In this document: piece after piece, positions 45,241 through 54,489 of the stretch
Layout of the letters: each line of letters begins with the position of its first letter
Position numbering within the stretch: position 1 is the first letter of the stretch
Notes under the pieces: model-generated
What the model saw: the letters and a program-made list of their open reading frames with translations, nothing else
Database searches by the model: none
Told to the model about the DNA's origin: nothing
Assembly (NCBI GenBank): GCA_016931515.1
Contig: JAFGEQ010000006.1
Coordinates: 88,649 to 152,648, forward strand
From: a candidate division CSSED10-310 bacterium
GTDB lineage: Bacteria > CSSED10-310
Reading direction: 5' to 3'
DNA length: 64,000 bases
Made by a program: the position numbers and the translations under genes

Positions 45241-45269
45241 TTGCACTATACTCCTTTTTTTTTCATAAT
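45241..45269 (+). promoter_or_regulatory. candidate promoter of the TPR/gmhA operon
   Basis: TTGCAC (45241-45246), 17 bases including a run of T, then CATAAT (45264-45269; five of six). It lies back to back with the yicC promoter. Confidence 0.5.
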
Positions 45270-45312
45270 GGCATTGCTTGGAATCTGATACTTATATTTT
45301 GGAGGTTACGAA

Positions 45313-46350
45313 ATGAAATACTCACCAATTTCTTTTACCGTCCTACTTGCATCGCTACTTTGTTTTGCAGTCATTCCCGCCATCGTGCATGCGGACTATG
45401 ACACGGCTTATAATCTGTTTAAAGAGAAAAAATATACCGAAGCCATCCCCTTGCTGGAGGAGTGGTGCGGAACATACCCGAAGGATCCGCGCGGTGCGTA
45501 TACTCTGGCGCAATGCTATGTAAAAACTCGTCAGAACCGGAAGGCCATCGATCGATTAACGATTATACTCGAACATCATCCCGAACATGCTCCTTCCCAA
45601 TTTCTGATGGGTATGTTAACCGTACCCGATTCTCCAGCCAAAGCGCTCAGCCATTTTCAGCGGGCAGCGGAAGAACAGCCGGATAATGAACAATACAATT
45701 ATTTCTGGGGAAGTACGCTGATGGCGGAAAAACGTTACGATGAAGCTGAGACTGCTTTGAGAAAAGCCACAAAAGTGAATCCCAAAAACGCAAAAGCCCA
45801 GTTCGATCTCGGTCGCGTGCTACTGTTTAACAACAAACCGGCCGATTCTATTTCGCCGCTTACTATTGCCTCGAAAGGAACGGACAAGGCATCCGCCCTG
45901 TTTTATTTAGGTCTCGCTCAATTGCAAACGAAGGATTTCGCCGGAGCAACCGATTCACTCTCGGAGGCGGCAAAACTGACGCCGGATGATGCCAAAGTCT
46001 TTTACAATCTGGGACTTGCCCGGGAGAGCACTCTTGGCGATGATGTGAAAGGTATGGAGCCTTATGATCCTGTTATTGAAGCATATCTAAAAGCCTGCGC
46101 ACTTGATAAAGAAGCCTCCGACTATCAGTATCGGCTTGGAAATGCATATGAACAGGCAGTTCGTAAAATATACACGCAAACTGCGGGAAACGACGCCTTG
46201 AGTGCCAAAGCCCTGGATTATTTGTCAAAGGCGAAGGCGGCATTTACCTCCGCAAATTCAGATGCAGCAAAAGACCGGATTACGGGTGTTGATCAGATGA
46301 TTGAGAATATCAAGAATCCTCAGATTATAGAGGAAGAAGTGGCCGAATAG
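45313..46350 (+). CDS. exported TPR-repeat protein
   Basis: 345 residues with a signal peptide (about 1-27, ending IVHA) and roughly seven TPRs: YNLFKEKKYTEAIPLLEEW, then regular repeats up to the YQYRLGNAYEQA block near 275. The final 50 residues are helical and acidic. Predicted periplasmic interaction module. GGAGG precedes the ATG. The following gene encodes a paralogue with the same architecture, and the pair leads into gmhA and an HldE-like gene, so a role around heptose or LPS assembly is possible but unproven. Confidence 0.8.
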   Translation: MKYSPISFTVLLASLLCFAVIPAIVHADYDTAYNLFKEKKYTEAIPLLEEWCGTYPKDPRGAYTLAQCYVKTRQNRKAIDRLTIILEHHPEHAPSQFLMGMLTVPDSPAKALSHFQRAAEEQPDNEQYNYFWGSTLMAEKRYDEAETALRKATKVNPKNAKAQFDLGRVLLFNNKPADSISPLTIASKGTDKASALFYLGLAQLQTKDFAGATDSLSEAAKLTPDDAKVFYNLGLARESTLGDDVKGMEPYDPVIEAYLKACALDKEASDYQYRLGNAYEQAVRKIYTQTAGNDALSAKALDYLSKAKAAFTSANSDAAKDRITGVDQMIENIKNPQIIEEEVAE

Positions 46351-46367
46351 TGAGTAAAGGAGAACAG

Positions 46368-47507
46368 ATGAAAATGAGAGTCAGGTTGATTGTAATAGCA
46401 AGTATCCTGGTATTCACCGGATACTCGGTCAATGCGGGATATTATCAGGATGCATTCAATGCTTATCAGGCAGAGAATTATGACGAAGCGATCGCAATCC
46501 TGAAGGAAGGTCTCCAGGCCGCACCGAATGATGAGGACATGGCGAAACTACTTGGACAGATATACTTCAAAATAAAGAAAATCGAAGAAGCTGAGAATGC
46601 TTTTCAGAAAGCGGTATCCCTTGACCCTGACGATGATGTATCCCAGTATTATTTAGGACTCTGCTTTACACTCAGACGGGAAGGGAACCAGCCGAAACCC
46701 GCATGGTTTGAAGCATCACAGGCTTTTGCCAAAGCAGTGGAACTCCAGCCGGATAATCCCCGATACAATTATCAACTCGGACACTCTCAGTTGATGCTTC
46801 GAAAGTATCAACTGGCTCAGGCTCCTCTTGAAAAAGCATATCAGACTGAAGAAGGTCGTAACGATTTTAAAATTCTGACGGATCTCGGGTTGATTTATCA
46901 GGCATTGAATGAAACCGTCAAAGCAATCGACATGTTCGAAAAAGCCATCGAGTTGAGCCCGGACCGACCGGTTCCGTATTTCTACCTTGGGAACCTGTAT
47001 ATAGCCGAGAAGAACTATGACAAGACCCGGGAAATCGGAGACAAACTGATTGAGATGCAGCCACAGGAGGGTAAAGGCTACTCGTTCAGAGGGTATGCGT
47101 TGCTGATGGCAAAGGATTTCGCAGCGGCGGAGGCAACATTCAATAAAGCCATTGAACTGGATCCGACCGATGGAAATTTTTACTATCAGCGGGGGCTGGC
47201 TCGTGAAGGGAAAATCGGAACAAGCGCCGCCTCCTATAAATCTCTGATTGACGATTATGCAAAAGCTGTCAGCCTGGCCGGTTCAACTGCTTCTTCCGAC
47301 TGGCACTATAAGCTGGGAAATGCTTATGAACTGGAAGCGACGTTGGATTGGGATCGGGCATTCCGGCATGCAGAAAGTCGCGCGAACTGTCTCCGCAATC
47401 TGCGTAAAGCCCAAGCCCAGTATAACATGGCGAAAGACATTCCGAATGCACAGCAGCAGTTATTGACAGTCAATGAGCGAATTCGGCAATTGGAAGTGAT
47501 ACGATAA
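46368..47507 (+). CDS. exported TPR-repeat protein, paralogue of the preceding gene
   Basis: About 379 residues: a signal peptide (MKMRVRLIVIASILVFTGYSVNAG) and eight or nine TPRs (AFNAYQAENYDEAIAILKEG, AFQKAVSLDPDDD, AIDMFEKAIELSPDRP, TFNKAIELDPTDG). The DWHYKLGNAYELEA block near the end mirrors the DYQYRLGNAYEQA block of the neighbour, so the two arose by duplication. AAGGAG (46356-46361) selects the ATG at 46368; a GTG at 46350 overlapping the previous stop is less likely. Predicted periplasmic. Confidence 0.8.
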   Translation: MKMRVRLIVIASILVFTGYSVNAGYYQDAFNAYQAENYDEAIAILKEGLQAAPNDEDMAKLLGQIYFKIKKIEEAENAFQKAVSLDPDDDVSQYYLGLCFTLRREGNQPKPAWFEASQAFAKAVELQPDNPRYNYQLGHSQLMLRKYQLAQAPLEKAYQTEEGRNDFKILTDLGLIYQALNETVKAIDMFEKAIELSPDRPVPYFYLGNLYIAEKNYDKTREIGDKLIEMQPQEGKGYSFRGYALLMAKDFAAAEATFNKAIELDPTDGNFYYQRGLAREGKIGTSAASYKSLIDDYAKAVSLAGSTASSDWHYKLGNAYELEATLDWDRAFRHAESRANCLRNLRKAQAQYNMAKDIPNAQQQLLTVNERIRQLEVIR

Positions 47508-47536
47508 GAGGTGAATCGCTGGGAGCAACACATTTT

Positions 47537-48109
47537 GTGAATAATGATTTTTTTGCCAGGGCATTTAGTGACAGTGCCCGCTGCCAATCAGAATTTATCG
47601 CATCCCACGCCGGCATGCTCCGAAAGGTTGCGGAGATATTAGTCGAGCAATTGAGGACCGGGCACAAAATTCTCTTTTTTGGCAATGGCGGTTCCGCTGC
47701 AGATGCCCAGCATCTGGCGGCGGAATTTGTCAACCGTCTGGTCTTGAATCGGCCCGCACTCCCCGCTCTGGCTATTACAACGGATACTTCCATCCTGACC
47801 AGTATTGCCAATGACTTCGATTTTAAGAGTATTTTTTCCCGGCAAATTGAAGCGCTGGGAGTGAGTGGTGATATCGCATGGGGTATCAGTACAAGCGGGA
47901 ATTCACCGAATGTTATCGAAGGATTCCGGACCGCCCATTCGAAAGGAATGACCACGATCGCATCGCTGGGCAATCTTGGAGGCGTTATCAAGGATATGGT
48001 TGACTATCCCATGATCGCTCCATCAAATTCCACTCAACGAATACAGGAAGTCCACATCCTCCTCGGGCATGCGTTGTGTGAATGGGTCGAACGAACCTTA
48101 TTCAAATGA
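47537..48109 (+). CDS. gmhA: sedoheptulose-7-phosphate isomerase GmhA (SIS domain)
   Basis: 190 residues of the SIS fold from a GTG start: FFGNGGSAADAQHLAAEFVNR, LAITTDTSILTSIANDF, GISTSGNSPNVIEGF and STQRIQEVHILLGHALCEWVE. These are the GmhA substrate-binding and catalytic blocks (the final Glu and His act in isomerisation). The enzyme makes D-glycero-D-manno-heptose 7-phosphate, the first step to ADP-heptose. DiaA is a close relative, but the adjacent HldE-type gene favours GmhA. Confidence 0.92.
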   Translation: MNNDFFARAFSDSARCQSEFIASHAGMLRKVAEILVEQLRTGHKILFFGNGGSAADAQHLAAEFVNRLVLNRPALPALAITTDTSILTSIANDFDFKSIFSRQIEALGVSGDIAWGISTSGNSPNVIEGFRTAHSKGMTTIASLGNLGGVIKDMVDYPMIAPSNSTQRIQEVHILLGHALCEWVERTLFK

Positions 48110-48124
48110 GAAGCTGATCGTTTA

Positions 48125-48895
48125 ATGAAAATAACCGGGCAGTTTCAGTTTCTTCATCCAGTAAACACTTCCTGGATCATCGACTGTCAACGCATTGCCC
48201 ATAAACTGGGGGAAAATTTAAGATTACTGGTACATCCCGGCGATGTCATTCCGATCGATGATCTAATCGGCTTTCTGGAGGCCTTTCACCTTGCTGATGA
48301 AGTGGCTGAGGCAGGTTTGGATGATAAGATATCAGACCGGGCGCCGTCCTATCCCGATATTGAACGAGCCAGGGATATTATAACGCAATGGTATACCCCA
48401 CTGATCAGTCAACGCATTTTCCAATCTGTTAACCTCTTCAAGCCGGTTCTGGATTCCCTCCGCACAATGGGTGTATCGCTTGCAACAACGAATGGATGTT
48501 TTGATATACTCCATCCGGGGCATCTCAAGATGCTTCAGTCGGCATCACAGGTGGGTGATGTTTTGATCGTCCTGATCAACGGTGATGAATCGATCCGCAG
48601 ATTCAAAGGGGATGCTCGTCCAATTCATGCATGGCAGTTCAGGGCTGCCCTGTTAACCCGGCTCGCTGCCGTCAGTTATGTTGTTGTTTTCGATGAAGAT
48701 ACACCTCTCGACACATTGGAAGCCATTCGGCCCGAGTATCATATCAAGGGAGGTAGCTTCATCAACGAACGTTTAAGAGTTGAACGCGAACTGCTTGCCG
48801 GATGGGGAGGAATACTCCAGACCTTGCCGATGACGCAGTCGTACAGCACGAGCGGGTTATTGGAACGGTATCCCGGACCCCCGTTTCCCGTGTAA
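48125..48895 (+). CDS. hldE: HldE/RfaE2-type heptose-1-phosphate adenylyltransferase with an N-terminal extension
   Basis: 256 residues. Residues 118-256 form the cytidylyltransferase-like domain: TTNGCFDILHPGHLKML (about 121-137), LIVLINGDESIRRFKG, PIHAWQFRAALLTRLAAV and the closing TQSYSTSGLLER. It would transfer AMP to heptose 1-phosphate to give ADP-heptose. The first 115 residues are not the ribokinase domain of bifunctional HldE (about 300 residues) and I do not recognise them. The kinase half must be elsewhere. It follows gmhA by 15 bases. Confidence 0.87.
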   Translation: MKITGQFQFLHPVNTSWIIDCQRIAHKLGENLRLLVHPGDVIPIDDLIGFLEAFHLADEVAEAGLDDKISDRAPSYPDIERARDIITQWYTPLISQRIFQSVNLFKPVLDSLRTMGVSLATTNGCFDILHPGHLKMLQSASQVGDVLIVLINGDESIRRFKGDARPIHAWQFRAALLTRLAAVSYVVVFDEDTPLDTLEAIRPEYHIKGGSFINERLRVERELLAGWGGILQTLPMTQSYSTSGLLERYPGPPFPV

Positions 48896-48907
48896 AAAGG
48901 AGTTGCC

Positions 48908-49873
48908 ATGAAACCGGCAGATTTTTCTAAGATCAAGAGAAACTCGATCCATCAGAGAGAAAACCTTGTAAAAGTATCGGATTTTGTCAAAGTTCCCGCA
49001 GCGGGAAGTGGTTTTCTCGAGTTTCTGAATTCTCTGCCGATTATTGAACATCGGACGAATGCCGCCTCAAACTTGGCTACAATCGTGGATCGGGTCGTCA
49101 AGGCCCGTAATATAGACCGCCCCGTTACCTGGGCGCTGGGACCTCATATTGTGAAATATGGTTTGAGTCCGCTGATAATAGCTCTGATGGATTTGGGAAT
49201 CGTGCAGCACATTTTGACGAATGGCGCCGGCGCCATACATGATACCGAGATCGCTTTAATTGGGGAAACATCTGAAGAGATGGGTGGCCATATCAGTCGC
49301 GGTGACTTTGGTATGGCCAGGGAAACCGGTGAGTTTATAAACAGTGCGGCAATGAGTGCCGTGCAACAACAAACCGGGTTTGGAGACGCCATCGGCCGGA
49401 GAATTCTGGACGCCCAACTCCCGTACGCTGAATTCAGTCTTTTCGCTCAGGCCGTGAAACGCAATATCCCGATTACTGTTCATGTTGCCATAGGGACTGA
49501 TATCATTCATATGCACCCGGATATGAATGGTCAGGCGACCGGAGAAGCCACATTTTTTGACTTCCGTCGGTTTGTCGCGACCATGCAGACTCTGGGAGGT
49601 GGTGGAGTTCACCTGAACATTGGTTCAACCGTGATTCTTCCTGAGATATTTGTAAAAGCGATGACCGCTGCCAACAATCTGAATGGTACCCCCTGCCTGG
49701 ATTACACGACGGCGAATTTCGATCATTTGTCAGAGTATCGACCACTGATGAATGTTGTGCGGAGAGGGTCCATGGATGGTGGTGATGGATATGAGATCAT
49801 CGGCCGAATGGAGATAATGATCCCGCTGTTATGTCGCATTCTGATGGCCCGATTACGCGGTGAGTCGTCTTAA
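48908..49873 (+). CDS. deoxyhypusine-synthase-like protein of unknown function
   Basis: 321 residues, no signal or membrane segment. The pattern of blocks follows the NAD-binding fold of deoxyhypusine synthase: GLSPLIIALMDLGIVQHILTNGAGA, a GDFGMARETGEFIN stretch, KRNIPITVHVAIGTDIIHMH and GGGVHLNIGSTVILPE. The DHS active-site lysine region is not apparent. eIF5A is not expected in bacteria, so the substrate is unknown. AAGGAG sits seven bases before the ATG. It follows the HldE-like gene by 12 bases and overlaps the convergent DUF72 gene by 4, so I infer a link to heptose or cell-surface sugar metabolism. Confidence 0.5.
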   Translation: MKPADFSKIKRNSIHQRENLVKVSDFVKVPAAGSGFLEFLNSLPIIEHRTNAASNLATIVDRVVKARNIDRPVTWALGPHIVKYGLSPLIIALMDLGIVQHILTNGAGAIHDTEIALIGETSEEMGGHISRGDFGMARETGEFINSAAMSAVQQQTGFGDAIGRRILDAQLPYAEFSLFAQAVKRNIPITVHVAIGTDIIHMHPDMNGQATGEATFFDFRRFVATMQTLGGGGVHLNIGSTVILPEIFVKAMTAANNLNGTPCLDYTTANFDHLSEYRPLMNVVRRGSMDGGDGYEIIGRMEIMIPLLCRILMARLRGESS

Positions 49874-50688
49874 TTTGCCAGAAAGGCCATTAATAGTTGC
49901 GCATTCTGAACTGCCTGCCCGCGATAATGATTGTTGAAAAAAAAGTATACGGACCGGTGTTTCCGTATCCACTGATGTAACGCAGGAACCATCGCCCGGA
50001 GCTGTTGATTGGAATACAGGTAATCATACCGTTGCCATGCCTGATCATGCGTCCACCACTGCACGGCATTCCGCCCATGGAAACGCATATACCCTACCGA
50101 ATGAGTCACTGGCAGGCGTTGACCGGGCAGATCGTCAATACAGGGCATATCCAACGCGCAAACCGAGATATTCATTCGCGACAAGCGATCCAGGTTATCC
50201 GGAGAAAACCATGATGAATGCCTTAATTCCAAGACCGGAACCGGACCGTTGACCTGTTCCGATATCATCTCCAGACGATCCCAGGCTTCCGGATCGGGCC
50301 GAAAGGAATAGGGAAATTGAAATAAAACTGTCTTGACACGATTCCTTTCGATCAGTGGACTCAATGCCTGGAGAAACTCCTTAAGACAATGGTTTTCCTT
50401 TATCTGGTGAGTTATTCCCCGAAACGCTTTGAAACTAACATTCAACGAATTATAGCCGGGATGAAGAAATCGCTTTATCGTCGCAGGTGCCGGCATCCGG
50501 TAGAATGAATAATTCAACTCCAACCCATTAAAAAATCGGCTGTAATAATCCAAAAACCCATTGTCGGGCAATCGATCGGGATAAAAGTGCCCTCGCCAGT
50601 CGGGATAAGAATATCCGGAGGTACCAATGATGATCTCCGTGTCATAATTTTGCGGAAGGGACTGATCGTCCAATACATTCGACTCCAT
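49870..50688 (-). CDS. DUF72 family protein (YecE-like)
   Basis: 272 residues: IIIGTSGYSYPDWRGHFYP near the start, LELNYSFYRMPAPATIKRF, FSFKAFRGITH-like VSFKAFRGITHQ, VLFQFPYSF, VLELRHSSWF and YMRFHGRN with FFNNHYRGQA at the end, all conserved DUF72 blocks. The fold is a TIM barrel with a charged central pocket; function is unknown. It lies three bases downstream of the Memo-AMMECR1 gene on the same strand and is probably co-transcribed with it. Confidence 0.92.
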   Translation of the reverse strand: MESNVLDDQSLPQNYDTEIIIGTSGYSYPDWRGHFYPDRLPDNGFLDYYSRFFNGLELNYSFYRMPAPATIKRFLHPGYNSLNVSFKAFRGITHQIKENHCLKEFLQALSPLIERNRVKTVLFQFPYSFRPDPEAWDRLEMISEQVNGPVPVLELRHSSWFSPDNLDRLSRMNISVCALDMPCIDDLPGQRLPVTHSVGYMRFHGRNAVQWWTHDQAWQRYDYLYSNQQLRAMVPALHQWIRKHRSVYFFFNNHYRGQAVQNAQLLMAFLAN

Positions 50689-50691
50689 AAA

Positions 50692-52224
50692 TTATATGTC
50701 TTTTTCGCTGAAAACCTGGGCTTCGAATACTTTAAATTGAGTGCCTTCACGCCATGCCTCAGGGGATAATCCCGCTTTCATCGAAAGGTATCTCAGTGTT
50801 GTCCCGAGATCCCAACCCTGTTCTGGCGCAACCTGCGGCAGAAATACCGCCTTGTGGCGATTCTTTTCCAGGATGATACCGTGGTGACCGATCTTGATTT
50901 GCTTCCACGAGTCGACCGGTCGGGGTGGCGTCAATACGGAAATCTCGATTGTGATCTTATCGAGTTCCCCCATTGTTACCGGTGTAAACCGGGGATCTCT
51001 GGCACAGGCGCTGATCGTGTTATCCAAAACAGCATCCACGCAATTCATTACAGGTTCTATATAGCCGATGCATCCGCGAAGATCATGGCCTATGTGAAGT
51101 GACACGAAAACACCCCGTTTAATCGTCGAGAGCCTGTTGTCCGGTTTTTGTGTCACCGGTTTCCCGGTTTGAACAAATTCTGTCATAACCTGCCGTGAAT
51201 ACCCCAGCAGCATCCGTTGCTCTTCGACTGTCAGATGATCAGCAACCGTTTCGAATTTTATAGGAGAAGAACCGGATTCGGACGTATCGATAAAGATGAC
51301 AGCGCAATATCCTACGACCTGTGAACGATCACCATGGGAAACATCCCCCGAGTTCGCAACTTTTAGCACTTGCCCCTTGTCAGCTCCCATTAATTTACAG
51401 AGACTCATCACGGATGACGTGGCCGTTGCACCGCAGAGGACACAGGCCAGGTTCCCGGTTCCTTTTGCCATTTCATCCCGTTCATGCTTCATCAATGCCA
51501 CCGTATCCATCGAGGCGATAATACCCGCTGTTTTTTTATCTATACGTGACGCATCTTTATAGGTTGGATAGTGAGTCAAGTCCGTACTGGCAACCAACAG
51601 GTATTTTTTACCTTTAAGCAAGTCAGGGAGATTTTTTAGAATGTCACGTTGTGCGTCTTCTGCGTCATAGCCGAACAGGATCGGTACTATTTTAAAACCC
51701 GATTTCAAGACATGCTGCAAGAACGGCAATTGTATTTCCAGCGAATGTTCCCGTTGATGAGGTGTCCCATCGATACGAATACCATTCGAATGAGCGACCA
51801 ATTGTCCGGCCAGATCCGTATCCAGCAAGACCGTGCCTAAAGGTGATTCATATGCGTCGGCATTATCAATGGTTGCACCGCGAAAACCCTCACGATGAGC
51901 GTTTCCGAGAAGCAAGACAACGTCGGGGTCCTGCCCGATAATGGATTTATAGGCGAATGATGCGACGGGGCCGGAGTAGACATATCCGGCATGCGGTGAA
52001 ACAATTCCGATTACTGACCCCTCAATTTCCGGTATATCAGCGTTTACAATATAGTGGTTGATATTTTCCTGAAGCTCGTCAGCCGTTCCGGGATACCAGG
52101 ATCCTGCGTAGACAGCTTTTCGAACGCGATATCCGTGGTCATGGTGCTGGGCATACCCGCTGTTTTCGATTGTGCGCATCATTAATCCTCCGATCAGAAC
52201 GATAAACAAACCATGGATTTTCAT
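50692..52224 (-). CDS. exported Memo-AMMECR1 fusion (AmmeMemoRadiSam proteins B and A)
   Basis: About 510 residues. A hydrophobic N-terminus (MKIHGLFIVLIGGLMM...GYAQ) looks like a signal peptide or anchor. Residues 30-300 are Memo: KAVYAGSWYPGT, SPHAGYVYSGPVASFAYK, GNAHREGF, HQREHSLEIQLPFLQ and a conserved Cys. Residues 330-510 are AMMECR1: GVFVSLHIGHDLRGCIGYIEP, ARDPRFTPV, LTPPRPV, FLPQVAPEQGWD. These usually work in the cytosol with a radical SAM partner, which is not in the window. GGAGG selects the ATG at 52224 over one at 52245. Confidence 0.88.
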   Translation of the reverse strand: MKIHGLFIVLIGGLMMRTIENSGYAQHHDHGYRVRKAVYAGSWYPGTADELQENINHYIVNADIPEIEGSVIGIVSPHAGYVYSGPVASFAYKSIIGQDPDVVLLLGNAHREGFRGATIDNADAYESPLGTVLLDTDLAGQLVAHSNGIRIDGTPHQREHSLEIQLPFLQHVLKSGFKIVPILFGYDAEDAQRDILKNLPDLLKGKKYLLVASTDLTHYPTYKDASRIDKKTAGIIASMDTVALMKHERDEMAKGTGNLACVLCGATATSSVMSLCKLMGADKGQVLKVANSGDVSHGDRSQVVGYCAVIFIDTSESGSSPIKFETVADHLTVEEQRMLLGYSRQVMTEFVQTGKPVTQKPDNRLSTIKRGVFVSLHIGHDLRGCIGYIEPVMNCVDAVLDNTISACARDPRFTPVTMGELDKITIEISVLTPPRPVDSWKQIKIGHHGIILEKNRHKAVFLPQVAPEQGWDLGTTLRYLSMKAGLSPEAWREGTQFKVFEAQVFSEKDI

Positions 52225-52262
52225 TAAATGAACGCCTCCTGACATGAAACGTTATAACTATC

Positions 52263-52291
52263 ATTATACTGTCAGATTGTTCAGTAGTCAC
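52263..52291 (-). promoter_or_regulatory. candidate promoter of the Memo-AMMECR1 operon
   Basis: On the minus strand GTGACT (52291-52286), 17 bases, then a perfect TATAAT (52268-52263), 38 bases before the ATG at 52224. Confidence 0.55.
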
Positions 52292-52360
52292 ATCATAGAA
52301 TTGACACTGCTCCACTTAACCTGCAATATAGATAGTGAAACTGTTTTTACAGGAGGGCAT

Positions 52361-53119
52361 ATGAAAATACGGTCTTGGATTATATCAGTATTGCTGATCA
52401 TGGGAATTGCAGGCAGCGGTTTTTGCGCAGATTCAAATATCGAACAATATAACATCGTTGTTCTTCTGGATGCATCTTCTCATATGAACGCCAAATGGGG
52501 GGATAAACCACGATTTCAAAAAGTTGTTGAGTCCTTTGGCCAGGCACTCACGGAACTTAACCGATCACCGTCATGGGGTCTGAATCTTGGATTACGGATT
52601 TTTGGCGACCAGAGTCCAAGATCAAAAAACGACTGTGCTGATTACCGATCCGGAGCAAAACTGGATTGGTTTGAACCCACACTGTTAACCCGGGTATTGG
52701 AAGGAACACATCCGAAAGGTCGCAACTGTCTGTCGAATGCTTTGGGCAGTATCCAGTATGATCTGACTGAAGCCAAACGAACAAAAAACAATTATATCTT
52801 ATGCATTGTATCGGGTCGGGATGAATGTACGAAGGATGAAAAAGTTACGATGGACTGGCTGAAAAGAGAGAAAGGAATTACCGCCATCTACATCATCGGA
52901 TCCAATGTTTCCGCAGCTGATTCGGAATATTTCGAATCATTATGCAAAGACACTCCAGGCGGATACGCCAATGCGACATCTCCAGAAATGCTATCCGACT
53001 TGTTAACACGTTATCTGACATTATATTGCCAAGGAAAATCGGTCGCGGCGGATCCAGAGAAAACTAATGATAGTACCGGTGAAACGACCGCCGGTGACAC
53101 GAAGGACGTCATGAAATAA
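52361..53119 (+). CDS. secreted von Willebrand factor A domain protein
   Basis: About 252 residues with a signal peptide (MKIRSWIISVLLIMGIAG...FCA). The rest is one VWA domain: NIVVLLDASSHMNAKWG at strand 1, LGLRIFGD, a loop with LEGTHPKGRNCLSNALG corresponding to the MIDAS threonine region, ILCIVSGRDEC, and a serine/threonine-rich acidic tail. The metal motif DxSxS reads DASSH, so metal binding is uncertain. AGGAGG precedes the ATG; an in-frame start at 52244 lacks such a site. A TTGACA at 52301 may be its -35. Function unknown; adhesion or periplasmic scaffolding is typical. Confidence 0.8.
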   Translation: MKIRSWIISVLLIMGIAGSGFCADSNIEQYNIVVLLDASSHMNAKWGDKPRFQKVVESFGQALTELNRSPSWGLNLGLRIFGDQSPRSKNDCADYRSGAKLDWFEPTLLTRVLEGTHPKGRNCLSNALGSIQYDLTEAKRTKNNYILCIVSGRDECTKDEKVTMDWLKREKGITAIYIIGSNVSAADSEYFESLCKDTPGGYANATSPEMLSDLLTRYLTLYCQGKSVAADPEKTNDSTGETTAGDTKDVMK

Positions 53120-53154
53120 CAAGGCCTGACGGGTCTTTGTCGATTCCGGAACGA

Positions 53155-54489
53155 ATGACTAGAAAAATCTGGCTTTTCCGTTGTTTTGCCATCGGAGTCT
53201 CCGTACTGATCCTGGTGTTTTTAGAGATAGCCTTGCGATTTTTCTCACCACAACTCGATACGTCCATGGAGCGATTTCGCCTGATCACTGAAAAAACGGA
53301 AGCCCGGCGATTTTCTGCTATTAAGGAACCCGATCCGGATCTGCTCTGGCGTTTAAAACCGGGCAGCCAATTATCAGACGATGAATTTCTAAATGACCGT
53401 GGATTTCGGTGTAACAATTTCTCGATTCCGAAACCTGAGTCAACGAAACGGATAGTTATATTGGGTGATTCGAGGAGTTTTGGATTCGGAGTTATCAACA
53501 GACATGATATCTATACCGGACAATTGCAACGCTTTTTCGACTCCCTGAGTCTTGAAAAACGGATTGAAGTCCTGAATCTGTCCGTTATTGGATACAGCTC
53601 ATATCAAGGGCGGATACTGTCAGATATACTGGGACAGCGCTTAGAACCCGATGTTGTGTTGATATGGTTTGGTTTCAACGATCTTCTTTACTACCACATC
53701 ACCGATGAGTCAGCTGCCCGATCATACCGATACCTGTCAATTGCCGGGCGCATGATAAACAAGCTCTTTCTGTATCATTGGCTTGAATGCGCCTGGCATC
53801 GCTTGACACATCGTGCATCGGAGCATGTTGTTCTCCAGCAGCCGATCACAGAGAGAGTTCCTCCTGAGCAATATGAAAAAAACCTGCGTTCCCTGATTCG
53901 AGGAGTGCGTAAGATCGGTGCCCGACCCATTCTCCTGACATCGCCTGTCCGTCCTGAAATTCCAATCGTATTAAACTCACGGGTTCGAAATGTACGGGAC
54001 AGGAGCGGCAACACGGAGGTCGTTCTAGTCACCCAGTATGAGATTAACGGCTACTGGCTGATGGATCAGACCGATTTTCCAGGTTCCGAAGCCGAACTCG
54101 ACAGACTGATTGCTGAAAACAGTGATATCGCAATTCTCAGGTATTTCAAGGGGGTCAGGTTAAGACGCAGGGGTGACGACGACCAGGCAGCGTTTGAGTT
54201 TGATGAAGCCAAGACACTCGATGAAACGCGGCGCGCGGTCACCATTTATAATGAGATAACCCGGCGGGTATCCGCAGATACGAAAACCGACTGCATCGAT
54301 CTGGTTCATTTGTTTGATAACTATCGAAACAACCTTCTATTCGTGGATGACTGCCATCCGAATGTCAACGGACATGGATTGATTGCTGCGGCAATAATGG
54401 AGTTGTTGACTGGTGCAACTTCGCGTATCGTAGAAACGGAGAGTGGGCAGGCGGATAATCACCTGGAGAGTCGGGTATTCCAGAAATGA
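53155..54489 (+). CDS. membrane-anchored SGNH/GDSL hydrolase
   Basis: About 444 residues. One membrane helix (about 10-28) is followed by an outer SGNH domain with block I VILGDSRSFGFG (nucleophile Ser106), block III GFNDLLYYHI and block V DDCHPNVNGHGL (Asp and His). Such anchored hydrolases often remove or add acyl groups on surface glycans. The ATG at 53155 is preferred; a TTG at 53137 is in frame without a good ribosome-binding site. Its stop overlaps the next gene as ATGA, a GT2 enzyme, which supports a glycan role. Confidence 0.82.
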   Translation: MTRKIWLFRCFAIGVSVLILVFLEIALRFFSPQLDTSMERFRLITEKTEARRFSAIKEPDPDLLWRLKPGSQLSDDEFLNDRGFRCNNFSIPKPESTKRIVILGDSRSFGFGVINRHDIYTGQLQRFFDSLSLEKRIEVLNLSVIGYSSYQGRILSDILGQRLEPDVVLIWFGFNDLLYYHITDESAARSYRYLSIAGRMINKLFLYHWLECAWHRLTHRASEHVVLQQPITERVPPEQYEKNLRSLIRGVRKIGARPILLTSPVRPEIPIVLNSRVRNVRDRSGNTEVVLVTQYEINGYWLMDQTDFPGSEAELDRLIAENSDIAILRYFKGVRLRRRGDDDQAAFEFDEAKTLDETRRAVTIYNEITRRVSADTKTDCIDLVHLFDNYRNNLLFVDDCHPNVNGHGLIAAAIMELLTGATSRIVETESGQADNHLESRVFQK

